A stretch of DNA of 50,043 nt from Chloroflexia bacterium (GTDB lineage Bacteria > Chloroflexota > Chloroflexia > Thermobaculales > Thermobaculaceae), in the NCBI GenBank assembly GCA_030446765.1, contig JAUJMR010000002.1, positions 11,816 to 61,858 of the forward strand. Reading direction: 5' to 3'. The notes beneath the pieces are model-generated. The model was not told where the DNA came from. It saw nothing but the letters and a program-made list of their open reading frames with translations, and ran no database searches. Made by a program: the position numbers and the translations under genes. This document shows, one piece after another, positions 1 to 8,152 of this stretch (position 1 is the first letter of the stretch; every line of letters begins with the position of its first letter).

Positions 1-61
1 GAGCAAAGCGGAGGCAGAGCAGGCGGCGGCTCTGGAGGCCCTTAGAGGTCTGGAACAATAG
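1..61 (+). CDS. C-terminal end of a truncated protein
   Basis: The reading frame beginning at base 2 is open from the window edge to a TAG at 59-61. It encodes 19 residues that are rich in Ala, Glu and Leu and end in ALRGLEQ, which looks like the end of an amphipathic helix. The rest of the gene lies outside the window, so no function can be given. The gene ends about 60 bases before the next start codon and could share its transcript. With so few codons this could also be chance. Confidence 0.35.
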   Translation, partial: SKAEAEQAAALEALRGLEQ

Positions 62-119
62 TGCAGGACGACCCGTTGCCCGTTCGTCATCGCGCTGATG
101 GCAACAAGGGCGCGCGCTA

Positions 120-731
120 ATGCCGAAGCAAATCCTCACGCGCGGTGACCTCGTCGGCCTGCGGGCGGAGGCACAGTTCGTCCTGGGATCGGGTTTCTTT
201 AACGAGGTTCACGTGGTCGAGGACGAGGTGGTCGTAAAGGTCGCCAAACCATACGGGCCACTGCAGCAGCCTCTGAGTTGGCTGCGGCAGAACAGAAAGG
301 AGCACGAGGCCTCGGCTCGTCACCTCCGGGTTCCGGCAACGTACCATGTTCGAATGAACCGGCGGGATGATCGGCCCGTGAGTGTGATCCTGCAGGCGCG
401 GCTTCGGGGTCGGCTGTTGTCCCAGGTGCCGGATAATGAGCTGTATCAACCGCCGGTGCATGCGGAGCTGGTACGCACCGTTCGTGCGATAGAGCATTTC
501 GGTCGGCAATTCGGGTGGCTCCCGGACGTGATCGGCGGTCCACCGCGATGGGGCATGCACGACCTTCGTCGGTCCAATAACCTGTTCGTCACGGATGAAG
601 GGGAGATCTGGCTGATTGACCCCGGCGCGCTCTTTCTGTGGTTCTCGCGGCGGAACCCCATAGGGATGATCTATACATCGGTCCTGTTATGGAGCGGCAG
701 GCGAATGCTGCGTCGGAAACCGGTGGAATGA
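120..731 (+). CDS. Small protein-kinase-like/aminoglycoside-phosphotransferase-like protein
   Basis: This 203-residue protein looks like a trimmed member of the protein-kinase-like fold. A glycine-rich segment GSGFFNEV (residues 23-30) is followed by VVVKVAKP with a candidate ATP-binding lysine at 40. A catalytic-loop-like HDLRRSNN has Asp148 and Asn153 at the canonical spacing. A metal-binding-like IDPG follows, with Asp167. These three elements are what the family uses to bind ATP-Mg and transfer phosphate. It is shorter than typical kinases or aminoglycoside phosphotransferases (about 250-300 residues) and has only a small lobe after the catalytic loop, so the substrate is unknown. No signal peptide is seen, although the last 30 residues are hydrophobic and then basic. 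It starts at ATG 120. Confidence 0.6.
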   Translation: MPKQILTRGDLVGLRAEAQFVLGSGFFNEVHVVEDEVVVKVAKPYGPLQQPLSWLRQNRKEHEASARHLRVPATYHVRMNRRDDRPVSVILQARLRGRLLSQVPDNELYQPPVHAELVRTVRAIEHFGRQFGWLPDVIGGPPRWGMHDLRRSNNLFVTDEGEIWLIDPGALFLWFSRRNPIGMIYTSVLLWSGRRMLRRKPVE

Positions 732-779
732 GAATCTACCGTGTCAGGATCGTTGCCTCCTGAGAGGGCAGTGACCGGT

Positions 780-1475
780 TCAGAGTAGCTCGATGTGCTT
801 GAACGCCTCCGCGTACTGCACACCAATGCGCTCCCCGGTAAGTTCCGCCCACTGTATGACGCGATCCTGCCAGTTCGGCAGGTGTCCGAGCTGGCTGGCG
901 TGGCAGGCAAGCGAGCCCATTTTCTTATCCATGAAGTCGCTGACGTCCTCCAGGTGATCAGGAGCGTCAGTGCTGAAGAGGAAGACATGGGTCGTGTGGT
1001 GCGGCTCAAGTCCGGCGACAAGCTGCTCGGGCACATAGAGGTGATCACGGGCGGCGACGATCGCGTCGACACTGACGGTCCCGATGGCTCGATGGTCGGG
1101 GTGAATTTGGTATGAGCGCCACGGATCGTGCGTGACCAGTGCCTCAGGCTCGAACTTGCGGATGAGGGCGCTCACCTGATTTCGAAACGCCATGGAGACT
1201 TCAAGCTCGCCGTCGCGGTGGCGGAGAAAGGTGACGTCCGCGACGCCCAGCATGTCCGCCGCACGCTGCTGCTCCGTTTCCCGCAACTCGGCGATCGCAT
1301 GGGGCGACTCGGCCCGATCCTTCGTACCCTTATCGCCGCTTGTTGCCACCACGAGGTGGACCTGCGAACCGGCGTCCGCCCATTTGGCTACTGTGCCGCC
1401 GCAGGTGAACTCCATGTCGTCCGGGTGGGCAACCACGACCATGACGCTGCGCGGCACAATGGAGTTATTCTGCAC
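780..1475 (-). CDS. PIG-L/LmbE family deacetylase
   Basis: A 231-residue zinc-dependent N-acetyl deacetylase of the LmbE/PIG-L family, which removes acetyl groups from N-acetylglucosamine-type substrates (for example in mycothiol or bacillithiol synthesis, or on glycolipids). The N-terminal AHPDDMEF motif supplies His17 and Asp20, and HPDHR supplies His128; together these match the family's zinc site, with Asp19 as the likely general base. The length fits the family. The start is GTG at 1475, chosen because AAAGGGG lies 6-7 bases upstream and the next codons lead straight into the first beta strand. No thiol-biosynthesis partner is adjacent, so the substrate cannot be named. Confidence 0.9.
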   Translation of the reverse strand: MQNNSIVPRSVMVVVAHPDDMEFTCGGTVAKWADAGSQVHLVVATSGDKGTKDRAESPHAIAELRETEQQRAADMLGVADVTFLRHRDGELEVSMAFRNQVSALIRKFEPEALVTHDPWRSYQIHPDHRAIGTVSVDAIVAARDHLYVPEQLVAGLEPHHTTHVFLFSTDAPDHLEDVSDFMDKKMGSLACHASQLGHLPNWQDRVIQWAELTGERIGVQYAEAFKHIELL

Positions 1476-1667
1476 AAGGACCCCTTTGTATTACCGAAGG
1501 TGAAAGAAGCAAACGATCGGTGACCGGCTCGAGACACGCAAGCCCGCCGGACGCAGACCCCGCTACCTGCTGCTGGCTCCCGTAGTGTAGCAAGTATGGA
1601 GCGTTAGTCGTCGGCCACCGCACCGACATACAGGTTCATGTCGTAGTCCACATGGTGGTGAATCGCG

Positions 1668-2208
1668 AAGTGCTAAGATCCTCTTCGGGTGTGTATTGTA
1701 ATGCCTGAGCGTGTCGGCGATGTTCCTCCAGCCCAGGTCACGCAGGAGGGCGCTGAGGGCGTTCCTGATCGCCGTCATCGCCTGCGGGGTACTCCCGGTG
1801 TGCGCCCACCCGCGCGGCATCGCCCACTGTCACGTCCTGGAGGCGATGCACTCGGTTCTCTATCCCCAGTACCCCGCCATAATCCCTCCATATTTGCCTG
1901 GCCCGCCCGCTGCGGCCCCAGATTGGTGACGGCGTAGGTCATCCTCTCTGTATTAACCAAGAACAACCCCCTGCGCAGCGTGGACTCGCTCGGCAGGTTC
2001 CTATCCGGCACAATAAGCTCCTCGCTTAGCACCTGGGAGTGCTCCATGACCCGTTGCGCTATCGCTCTGGCGTGCTTCTGCTCAGAGACCACCGCGGCGC
2101 CTATCGGAGCTAGCAACAGCCCCACCGGTACCTCACCCCGTGCCTCGCGTTCGGGTCCGGTACATCAGACAGCGCCGCCGCCAAACTCCTATAATGACAC
2201 CCGTCCAT
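1668..2208 (-). pseudogene. ISAs1-family transposase remnant (internally deleted, frameshifted)
   Basis: Three minus-strand fragments in different frames join into a recognisable ISAs1-type transposase that has lost its middle. From 2208 the frame gives the N-terminal pattern ALSDVPDPNARHGVRYR. A one-base shift near 2120 moves to the frame with GLLLAPIGAAVVSEQKHARA and PSESTLRR. That frame runs directly into YAVTNLGPQRAG, which belongs near the C terminus in full-length relatives. A second shift near 1880 (one G short) is needed to restore the frame encoding STPQAMTAIRNALSALLR and NIADTLRHYNTHPKR, the family's tail. The central DDE catalytic region, roughly 200 residues, is missing, so the element cannot transpose by itself. 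I could not identify terminal inverted repeats. Confidence 0.75.
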
Positions 2209-2337
2209 CGTGAAATGTCCTCCTGGGTGGTTCTCGAGCGAAGTTTGCACGATTGGCTCTGACTTTGACATGACCCTAATTTCTACTCTATACAAGAAAG
2301 CGGAAACAAAGGTCTGAGACGACAGGGAGATAAATAC

Positions 2338-2685
2338 ATGGCTGATTTCCGATTCGGTCACGTGCTGTCCGACGAGACTGAGCAGTTGCTCAGGGAACTG
2401 GCCGAGCGGCTCGACATGACGGACGACGAGGTGCTCGAAGAGGCCGTCCGAATGTACGCCACGACCGCTGCCCCGAACCCCGAGGACGAGGCGGCCGACA
2501 TGTCGATGGACCGGATATCGGCTGCAATAGCGTTAGACGCCTCACCAGCGATGGTCGTGCAGCTCGCGGAGGCGGGGCGGATCAGGATGGTCCGTACGGA
2601 GCAGGGCGACCGCTACAGCCGGCAGGATATCCAGCGCGAGGCCGAGGCTCTAGGGCGCGACAGGGAGCGCAGCGGGTACGAGTAG
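2338..2685 (+). CDS. Small DNA-binding-like protein (RHH-like N-terminus, excisionase-like HTH C-terminus)
   Basis: A 115-residue acidic cytosolic protein with two segments. Residues 1-45 (LSDETEQLLRELAERLDMT, then DDEVLEEAVRMY) look like a ribbon-helix-helix or antitoxin-type dimerisation unit. Residues 62-105 (ALDASPAMVVQLAEAGRI, then GDRYSRQDIQREAE) resemble the winged-helix excisionase/MerR-like fold, in which a helix, a wing and a following helix read DNA. AGGGAG sits about 12 bases before ATG 2338. No toxin partner is next to it. Its place between a dead transposase and a tRNA-Arg with repeated ends fits a leftover of a mobile element, but this is inference. Confidence 0.6.
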   Translation: MADFRFGHVLSDETEQLLRELAERLDMTDDEVLEEAVRMYATTAAPNPEDEAADMSMDRISAAIALDASPAMVVQLAEAGRIRMVRTEQGDRYSRQDIQREAEALGRDRERSGYE

Positions 2686-2872
2686 AGCCTGGTGTTCCCG
2701 GTGATCCCAACCTTTACGGGAATCTCCAACTGGCATACTTGCAGAACCAGTGACATCCTGACCGAGGGCTCTCGTCGCATACCGACCACCATGGGACTAC
2801 GACCCTGCACCGGGTGCTCCGGCAGGCAGTGGACTTGAACCTCGTTCCCTGTGCCCAATCTTTGGTAAAAGG

Positions 2873-2911
2873 CACCAAAACGCCCCTCCAGCCAGATAGG
2901 CGGAGGGGCGT
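2873..2911 (-). terminator. Rho-independent terminator after tRNA-Arg
   Basis: A perfect 10-bp inverted repeat (ACGCCCCTCC at 2880-2889 with GGAGGGGCGT at 2902-2911) is followed on the minus strand by TTTTGGTG. It lies about 40 bases downstream of the tRNA-Arg 3' end, in the right orientation to end that transcript. Confidence 0.75.
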
Positions 2912-2951
2912 CTGTGTGGGAAGGAAGTGGCGCGCCGTGGACTTCTGCTGG

Positions 2952-3024
2952 CGGCCCCGGAGGGACTCGAACCCCCGACACGCGGTTTAGGAAACCGCTG
3001 CTCTATCCCCTGAGCTACGAGGCC
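2952..3024 (-). tRNA. tRNA-Arg(CCU)
   Basis: A 73-nt cloverleaf reads on the minus strand. The acceptor stem is GGCCTCG with CGGGGCC (one G-U pair), and the T arm is GGGGGTTCGAGTCCCTC. The anticodon stem GCGGT/ACCGC encloses the loop TTCCTAA, giving anticodon CCU (arginine, AGG). CCA is not encoded. Its 5' half is duplicated at 4452-4502. Confidence 0.95.
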
Positions 3025-3032
3025 AGCGACCG
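2982..3032. repeat. 51-bp direct repeat, copy 1 (tRNA-Arg 5' half)
   Basis: This block covers the tRNA-Arg anticodon arm, D arm, 5' acceptor strand and 8 bases upstream. It recurs in the same orientation at 4452-4502 with 49 of 51 bases identical. It may be an attachment-site copy. Confidence 0.8.
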
Positions 3033-3040
3033 AGAAAGCC

Positions 3041-3070
3041 ATTGTAGTATCTAGCCTTAACCTATCGCAA
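3041..3070 (-). promoter_or_regulatory. Promoter of tRNA-Arg
   Basis: On the minus strand, TTGCGA (3065-3070) and TACAAT (3041-3046) are separated by 18 bases, with the -10 box 17 bases before the tRNA 5' end. This promoter lies in the segment between the two tRNA repeats, not in the flanking chromosome. Confidence 0.55.
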
Positions 3071-3826
3071 GCTCCGCCCCGACCATGACCAAATGCCCCT
3101 GGTCTGCAATTCGACTGCAATCACTATCCGAAGAGGGACATACGCTTGAAGGCAGGACCGGGCACCGCCGCATACTCGCAGCCCATGTTAGGTAGAATGT
3201 GGCTGTAGGTGTCCAGTGGAGTTGTATAGTGCGCTGACCATCATGTGATCGCGGCATCTCACCAGTATCTATACGTGGATGCTCGTTATGAGCTGCTCCA
3301 GTCGAGAGATGGCGGATACCGAGAGCGGGTATTGACTGAAGAGCCGCGCTCTCACTTTAGGGTGCACGCCCTCAAGCAGTATAGGAGACGACAGAATCCT
3401 GACAATCTGTAGCTGCCTTCGGCGGCACCCCACTCGCAAGTCTAAGCCCCAAAGCATCAGGCTCTGCTGTTCAGACTGGTCTACCTCACTGCTGAAGGAA
3501 TCTGTACCGATGAGCGACGTGCCAAGGGTGTCTATGTGCTTCTCTCGGAGATGCAAAGTGGGGCATTTGACCGAAAATAAGACGGCAGGGCGAGCAGTCA
3601 AAAGCATAAAAAGCTGCCCGCCTTCAGAAGCGTGTCTTCAGCGTATGCGTGGCGCTGTTCGCCCTCCGCGGTCTTCTTCCCTACGTGTGTGCTCAGGATG
3701 CGTCCACTGGAAAGTCGGTTCTCTCCCACAATCGGTTGGAAGCTGAGTTTCGGAAGGGCTCGAACCCGTAAGACTCGATGACGCGCATGGTATATACGGC
3801 CGGATTGCGGTTCTCTCTAACACGTC
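3071..3826. other. Gene-poor stretch inside the tRNA-repeat-bounded segment
   Basis: I see no convincing gene in these 756 bases. The longest open frame (3269-3607, minus) has no recognisable motif, no clear ribosome binding site and an unconvincing composition. Overall base composition looks less GC-biased than the housekeeping regions. It may be decayed mobile-element DNA. Confidence 0.5.
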
Positions 3827-4036
3827 CTACCCCATAAGAGACGCGAGCCACTCGAAGACCGCAAAGATGGCAATGATGATACCGGTGAAGAACATGATGG
3901 CCGTGACTACAACCGGCAACCAAGACAAGCCTAGCCGGTCAAGTCCAGCGAGCAGTAACGCAACTGCAGCGGCTGCTATTACTACGATCGCCAAGTACTG
4001 CAAACTTTTTTGAACCCCACAAGCCAGACTATCCAA
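3827..4036 (-). CDS. Small membrane protein, two predicted transmembrane segments
   Basis: Sixty-nine residues, almost entirely hydrophobic: YLAIVVIAAAAVALLLAGL (about residues 14-32) and LPVVVTAIMFFTGIIIAIFA (about 40-59), joined by a short DRLGLSW linker. It overlaps the end of the upstream minus-strand ORF (3982-4212) by 55 bases in the -1 frame. A run of six A lies in the overlap. A single missing base there would fuse the two into one four-helix protein of about 140 residues. I do not recognise a family; holin-like size and topology are only a resemblance. Confidence 0.45.
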   Translation of the reverse strand: MDSLACGVQKSLQYLAIVVIAAAAVALLLAGLDRLGLSWLPVVVTAIMFFTGIIIAIFAVFEWLASLMG

Positions 4037-4212
4037 ACCACCGCGAGAAGGATAGCGCCTGCACTGAGGCCAGCATCAAGGCTCGACGGATTATCCCCGA
4101 ATAGCCCTGCCCAGAGCCCATTGCTACCCATTCCGACGAGGACCGCCCACCAGACCGGAGGCTCTCCTTTGTCCTTTCCGAGAAAGCGCATCAATCCTGT
4201 ACGCAAGGTCAT
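3982..4212 (-). CDS. Small membrane protein, two predicted transmembrane segments
   Basis: Seventy-six residues beginning MTLRTGLMRFLGKDKGEPP, followed by hydrophobic stretches WWAVLVGMGSNGLWAGLFG (about 21-39) and LSAGAILLAVVWIVWLVGF (about 49-67). GGAAG lies a few bases before the ATG at 4212. The C-terminal KKVCSTWRS looks like out-of-frame sequence after the A6 run, and the natural continuation may be the -1-frame ORF at 3827-4036. No family is recognised. Both ORFs sit in the segment bounded by the two tRNA-Arg repeats. Confidence 0.45.
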   Translation of the reverse strand: MTLRTGLMRFLGKDKGEPPVWWAVLVGMGSNGLWAGLFGDNPSSLDAGLSAGAILLAVVWIVWLVGFKKVCSTWRS

Positions 4213-4330
4213 AGCTTCCCCATTAGCTATTACAGTGTGGTTGGCATTATAGACCTGCTAGGTGTAGTCCGAAAAGGGGCACGGTCAGCCATCGCCTCCT
4301 CGCAGCACTGCTCGATATCCTACATAAAGA

Positions 4331-4357
4331 ACCCTCCGACGGTCCTATCGGAGGGGT
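4331..4357. terminator. Hairpin, terminator-like
   Basis: CCCTCCGA (4332-4339) pairs with TCGGAGGG (4348-4355) across an 8-base loop. On the minus strand the stem is followed by TTCTTTAT. It lies upstream of the two small membrane ORFs and before the truncated tRNA copy. What transcript it would end is unclear. Confidence 0.4.
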
Positions 4358-4451
4358 TCAATCGAAATGTGGCTACGGTCTGCATCTGTTACTTGTAGGC
4401 GGCCAATAAACGCTCCAAATCTGCGTAGCTGCTATGGTTGTCATCCTCTGG

Positions 4452-4502
4452 GCGGTTTAGGAAACCGCTGCTCTATTCCCTGAGCTACGATGCCAGCGAC
4501 CG
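4452..4502. repeat. 51-bp direct repeat, copy 2 (truncated tRNA-Arg)
   Basis: A copy of the 5' half of tRNA-Arg(CCU) plus 8 upstream bases, differing from the intact gene at two positions. No 3' half follows, so it cannot make a tRNA. A TATACT -10-like box (minus strand, 4508-4513) still lies in front of it, as expected if this is the original chromosomal junction. Confidence 0.8.
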
Positions 4503-4608
4503 GCACGAGTATAACAAAGCGTCCATGGGGCGGCGAAGCACCCGGACACAATCGATGTGCGGGTTTGATGAGGGTCCGCGCCGTGTGCTATCCTAACTCC
4601 TGGTCGGA

Positions 4609-4724
<116 letters not shown>

Positions 4725-4738
4725 ACCGGGCCGGAAGA

Positions 4739-6679
4739 ATGGCTGCTATGGGGCACTCGAAGCGGCGTGGCGCCAGCGTGGGGAACCGAATGTTCAGACT
4801 TCCCGTACTGCTCATCGCCATAGCTTTGTTCCTCTCGACGGACGCGTCGGTGCAGCCCCAGTCCGCGGCGTCCGCTCCGGTGGCCAGCGACGAGGACTAT
4901 CGCACGGAGCAACTTCTTCGGCGGACCGCCTTGCCGCCACGTGACCTCTATACCCTGGTTCCGCGGCTCCGTGGGATGCAGGCGGAAAATCTGCGGCGTA
5001 CTGCCGGCAACACCGAAGGCTGGGCCGTAGGAACCACGGAGCGCTTCTGGGTTGGCAACCTGGAGACGAATGAGTACACCCGCCGGCCCGCGACCTTGCG
5101 GCACGTCTCCCGGGAAGCGTACTGGTGGATCGAGGATGGCCGTGCCTACGACCAGGCGGCGCTGGAGCAGGCGGCTACCCGGTTCGATGCGACCGCTGCA
5201 CGTAACCGCGAAGTGTTCGGCACGGAGTGGCGGCCGGGAGTCGATGACGATCCGCGTGTTGTCGTGCTCGTCGCGAGTACGCCGGGTGCTGGTGGCTACT
5301 ATTCCAGCGCCGATGAGTATCCGCGTGAGATCAATCAGTACAGCAATCAGCACGAGATGATCTATATCGACGCCACACCAGGCGACGACCGCTTCGATGC
5401 GACGATGGCGCACGAGTTTCAGCACATGATCCACTGGAACGAGCACGCCAGCCAGGCCGTATGGCTGAATGAGGGCATGGCCGAGTACGCCGAGGAAGTG
5501 AACGGCTTCGGCACGGGTCTCGAAGCTGCGTTTGCCGCGCAGCCGGATACCCAGCTCAATACGTGGTCGGATCAGCCTAGTGCGTCAATCGAGCACTATG
5601 GTCAGTCGTTTCGGTTCATGTCCTATCTCGCCGCCCGCTTCGGACCGCAGATGATGGCAGATCTTATTCGCGCTGAGGGAACGGGGCTGGACGCGGTGGA
5701 ACAGGCACTGAAAAAGCGTGCGGATGCGCCCTCGTTTTCGCGCGTGTACGCGGACTGGCTCGCGGCGAATGTGCTGGCTCGGCAGGGCGATGGTGATCTC
5801 GCGTACAACCGCCGGATGACTCCCGTGGCAACCACTCCGGCTCCGCTCACTTACCGGACGACGACGAACGTACGTCAGTGGGGTGCAGACTACTACGCAC
5901 GACAGGCAAACGAAGCGTTCACCCTGCGATTTCGCGGCACGCCGCGGGTGCCGTTGGTCAGTAATACCCCGAACAGTGGCAAATTTCAGTGGTACAGTAA
6001 TCGGGGCGATCTCATCGACTCGACCCTCACTCGCGAGCTCGATCTTCGATCGGCGCGCGCCGCAACGCTTGAGCTAGATCTGTGGTATGACATCGAGACA
6101 GACTACGACTATGCGTACGTCGCGATCTCGGACAACGCTGGCGACACATGGCAAACGCTGAAGGGTGACCGCACAACGAACAGCAATCCGAACGGCAACA
6201 ACCTCGGCAACGGCCTGACCGGTGCAAGCGGTGGCTGGGTGACGGAGCGGTTCGACATCGCCGCCTACGCGGGGAAGCAAGTGCTGCTCCGAATAGAGTA
6301 CGTGACGGACGACGGCTATAACGCGCAGGGCATCGTCGTTGACGGTGTCCGCATCCCGGAGATCGGTCTTTCGGACGACTCTGAGACGGTAAATGGATGG
6401 CGTGCCGAGGGTTGGGTACGGTCCAACAACTACGTGCCGGGACGATATCGCCTGCTCGTGCTCGATCCGGATAACGCTGGAACGTACGTTGAGATACCGG
6501 TTGGCGCGGATGGTCAGGCGTACGCGACGTTCGAACGGGGCGCGGGCAATGCGCCGGTGGTGATTGTCGGTGGCGCGGCTTCGACTACAACGCAGGACTC
6601 GGAGTACACATTGCAGATCGAGCCCCCCGGTCCTGGCAGCCTCGGCCTGCTTGGCGGTCGCGCCGACGCCAGCCGCTAG
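4739..6679 (+). CDS. Secreted zinc metallopeptidase, M6/immune-inhibitor-A-like
   Basis: About 646 residues. The N terminus has a signal peptide (basic residues, then FRLPVLLIAIALFLSTDASV), so the protein is exported. The catalytic signature HEFQH begins near residue 225, followed by LNEGMAEYAEEV, where a downstream Glu can complete a gluzincin-type zinc site. The second half contains a jelly-roll-like region (LELDLWYDIETDYDYAYVAI, later GIVVDGVRIPE) as in M6-type peptidases such as immune inhibitor A. The start is uncertain: ATG 4739, ATG 4748, GTG 4778 or ATG 4790 are all in frame, and 4790 has GGGGAAC ahead of it and begins directly at the signal peptide. It follows the tRNA-Pro terminator and is probably transcribed alone. 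Substrates are unknown; scavenging external protein is a reasonable guess. Confidence 0.8.
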   Translation: MAAMGHSKRRGASVGNRMFRLPVLLIAIALFLSTDASVQPQSAASAPVASDEDYRTEQLLRRTALPPRDLYTLVPRLRGMQAENLRRTAGNTEGWAVGTTERFWVGNLETNEYTRRPATLRHVSREAYWWIEDGRAYDQAALEQAATRFDATAARNREVFGTEWRPGVDDDPRVVVLVASTPGAGGYYSSADEYPREINQYSNQHEMIYIDATPGDDRFDATMAHEFQHMIHWNEHASQAVWLNEGMAEYAEEVNGFGTGLEAAFAAQPDTQLNTWSDQPSASIEHYGQSFRFMSYLAARFGPQMMADLIRAEGTGLDAVEQALKKRADAPSFSRVYADWLAANVLARQGDGDLAYNRRMTPVATTPAPLTYRTTTNVRQWGADYYARQANEAFTLRFRGTPRVPLVSNTPNSGKFQWYSNRGDLIDSTLTRELDLRSARAATLELDLWYDIETDYDYAYVAISDNAGDTWQTLKGDRTTNSNPNGNNLGNGLTGASGGWVTERFDIAAYAGKQVLLRIEYVTDDGYNAQGIVVDGVRIPEIGLSDDSETVNGWRAEGWVRSNNYVPGRYRLLVLDPDNAGTYVEIPVGADGQAYATFERGAGNAPVVIVGGAASTTTQDSEYTLQIEPPGPGSLGLLGGRADASR

Positions 6680-6879
6680 ACACTTGCACCTCGGACCAGA
6701 GCTATGTGCCGCCACCCGGCCGGTCAACGAGCACGTTCCCACTGACGCAGGCATTTCTCGAGCCGTGGTTGTTGCTTCTCGACATCCTGTTCTCCACTCG
6801 TCTTACGCTTCGCTCTCGCGCCGGTGGCGTAAACCGAACGAACTCGCTGGTATAATTGGCGAGCAGTAGGAGTGGATAG

Positions 6880-7933
6880 ATGGTGGCGGAACGCGTTGTC
6901 GGTCCGGAGGAACAGTTGCAGGAGGATGGACAGGAACTAAGCCTGCGTCCTCGTAGGCTGTCGGAATACATCGGGCAAGATAAGATCAAGGACCGTGTCC
7001 GCGTCTTTATCGAGGCCGCGAAGGCACGCGAGGAGTGCCTGGATCACGTGCTGCTCTATGGGCCGCCAGGCCTCGGCAAGACCACGCTCGCGAATATCAT
7101 CGCTATTGAGATGGGCGTGAACATCCGCGTCACGTCCGGCCCGGCGATCGAGCGGCCCGGCGACCTTGCCTCCATCCTCACCAACCTGCGCAAGAACGAC
7201 ATCCTGTTTATCGACGAGATTCACCGTCTGAACCGTGCCGTGGAAGAAGTGCTGTATCCAGCGATGGAGGACTTCGCTCTCGACATCGTGGTAGGTAAGG
7301 GACCCAGCGCGCGGACGCTCCGCCTCAGTATGCCGCCGTTTACCTTGGTGGGCGCCACAACACGTCCTGCGCCTGCTCAGCTCGCCCTTGCGCGACCGCT
7401 TTGGGGACACCTTCCGGCTTGAGTACCAGGAGATCCCCTCGATGAAGGAGATTATCGTCCGGGCGGCAGGAATCTTGGAAATCGACATAACACAAGAAGG
7501 TGCGCACGAGATCGCGAGCCGGAGTAGGGGAACACCGCGAATCGCGAACCGGTTGCTACGTCGCGTGCGTGACTACGCGCAGGTGCGCGCGGACAAACTG
7601 ATCGATTTGGAGACGGCACGCGAAGCGCTTAGCCGGCAGGGTGTGGACGAGCTGGGCCTGGACGAGATCGATCGACGGTTGCTGCACTCGATCATCGAGA
7701 ACTTCGACGGTGGTCCCGTCGGTCTTGACACGCTCGCCGCGTCGACGAGCGAGGAGGCGGATACGGTGATGGACGTGTACGAGCCGTACCTGTTGCTGCT
7801 GGGGTTCATCCAGCGCACTCCTCGGGGGCGGATCGCCACGCGCAAGGCGTACGCACATCTGGGAGTCGTCTATCCCGAGGCATCGGGGCCGGAGCAGCAA
7901 GTACCGCTGTGGGATGCGGACGAAGATGAGTGA
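6880..7933 (+). CDS. ruvB: Holliday junction ATP-dependent helicase RuvB (frameshift near 7368)
   Basis: RuvB is the hexameric motor that drives Holliday-junction branch migration with RuvA. Walker [10 protein letters not shown] is at residues 61-69 and Walker [10 protein letters not shown] at about 109-117. The C-terminal winged helix ([13 protein letters not shown] and [10 protein letters not shown]) is complete. The frame breaks at the conserved [15 protein letters not shown] motif: around 7365-7371 one extra base is present, so the first frame ends at 7422 and the correct protein continues in another frame to 7933. Corrected length is about 350 residues, normal for the family. A TATAAT lies at 6851-6856 and GTAGGAG precedes ATG 6880. 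ruvC is far away at 45.7 kb; ruvA is not in the window. The shift is probably a sequence error. Confidence 0.9.
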
Positions 7934-8150
7934 GATCGGGCGGCTCCTGGTCTTCGCTGGAGTCACGCTGCTCGTCGTCGGACTCTTGCTGACCTTCTTT
8001 GGGTCGTCGCTCCCCTTGGGCCGGCTACCTGGTGACTTCCGCTGGGAGCGAGGCGGGATGAGTGTGTACATCCCGATTGCCACAGGCCTGCTCCTCAGCG
8101 TGCTGCTGACCATCATCGCCAACGTTGTTTTTCGCCTGCTGAGCCGCTAG
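7926..8150 (+). CDS. DUF2905-type small membrane protein
   Basis: Seventy-four residues with two hydrophobic helices, [20 protein letters not shown] and [20 protein letters not shown], around a conserved [14 protein letters not shown] loop. That pattern is the hallmark of the DUF2905 family, whose function is not known. ATG 7926 overlaps the ruvB stop by eight bases and is preferred to the in-frame ATG at 7914 because the family begins close to the first helix. Being between ruvB and queA matches a gene order seen in other bacteria. Confidence 0.8.
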   Translation: MSEIGRLLVFAGVTLLVVGLLLTFFGSSLPLGRLPGDFRWERGGMSVYIPIATGLLLSVLLTIIANVVFRLLSR

Positions 8151-8152
8151 GG

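Noticed and set aside
3269-3607. A 112-codon minus-strand open frame in the tRNA-bounded segment
   Set aside because: No ribosome site, no hydrophobic or motif pattern, and unconvincing composition; left as gene-poor DNA.
3982-4040. Classical A AAA AAG programmed -1 frameshift between the two membrane ORFs
   Set aside because: The A6 run is in phase TTC AAA AAA GTT, so the required X XXY YYZ phase is not met. A missing base is more likely.
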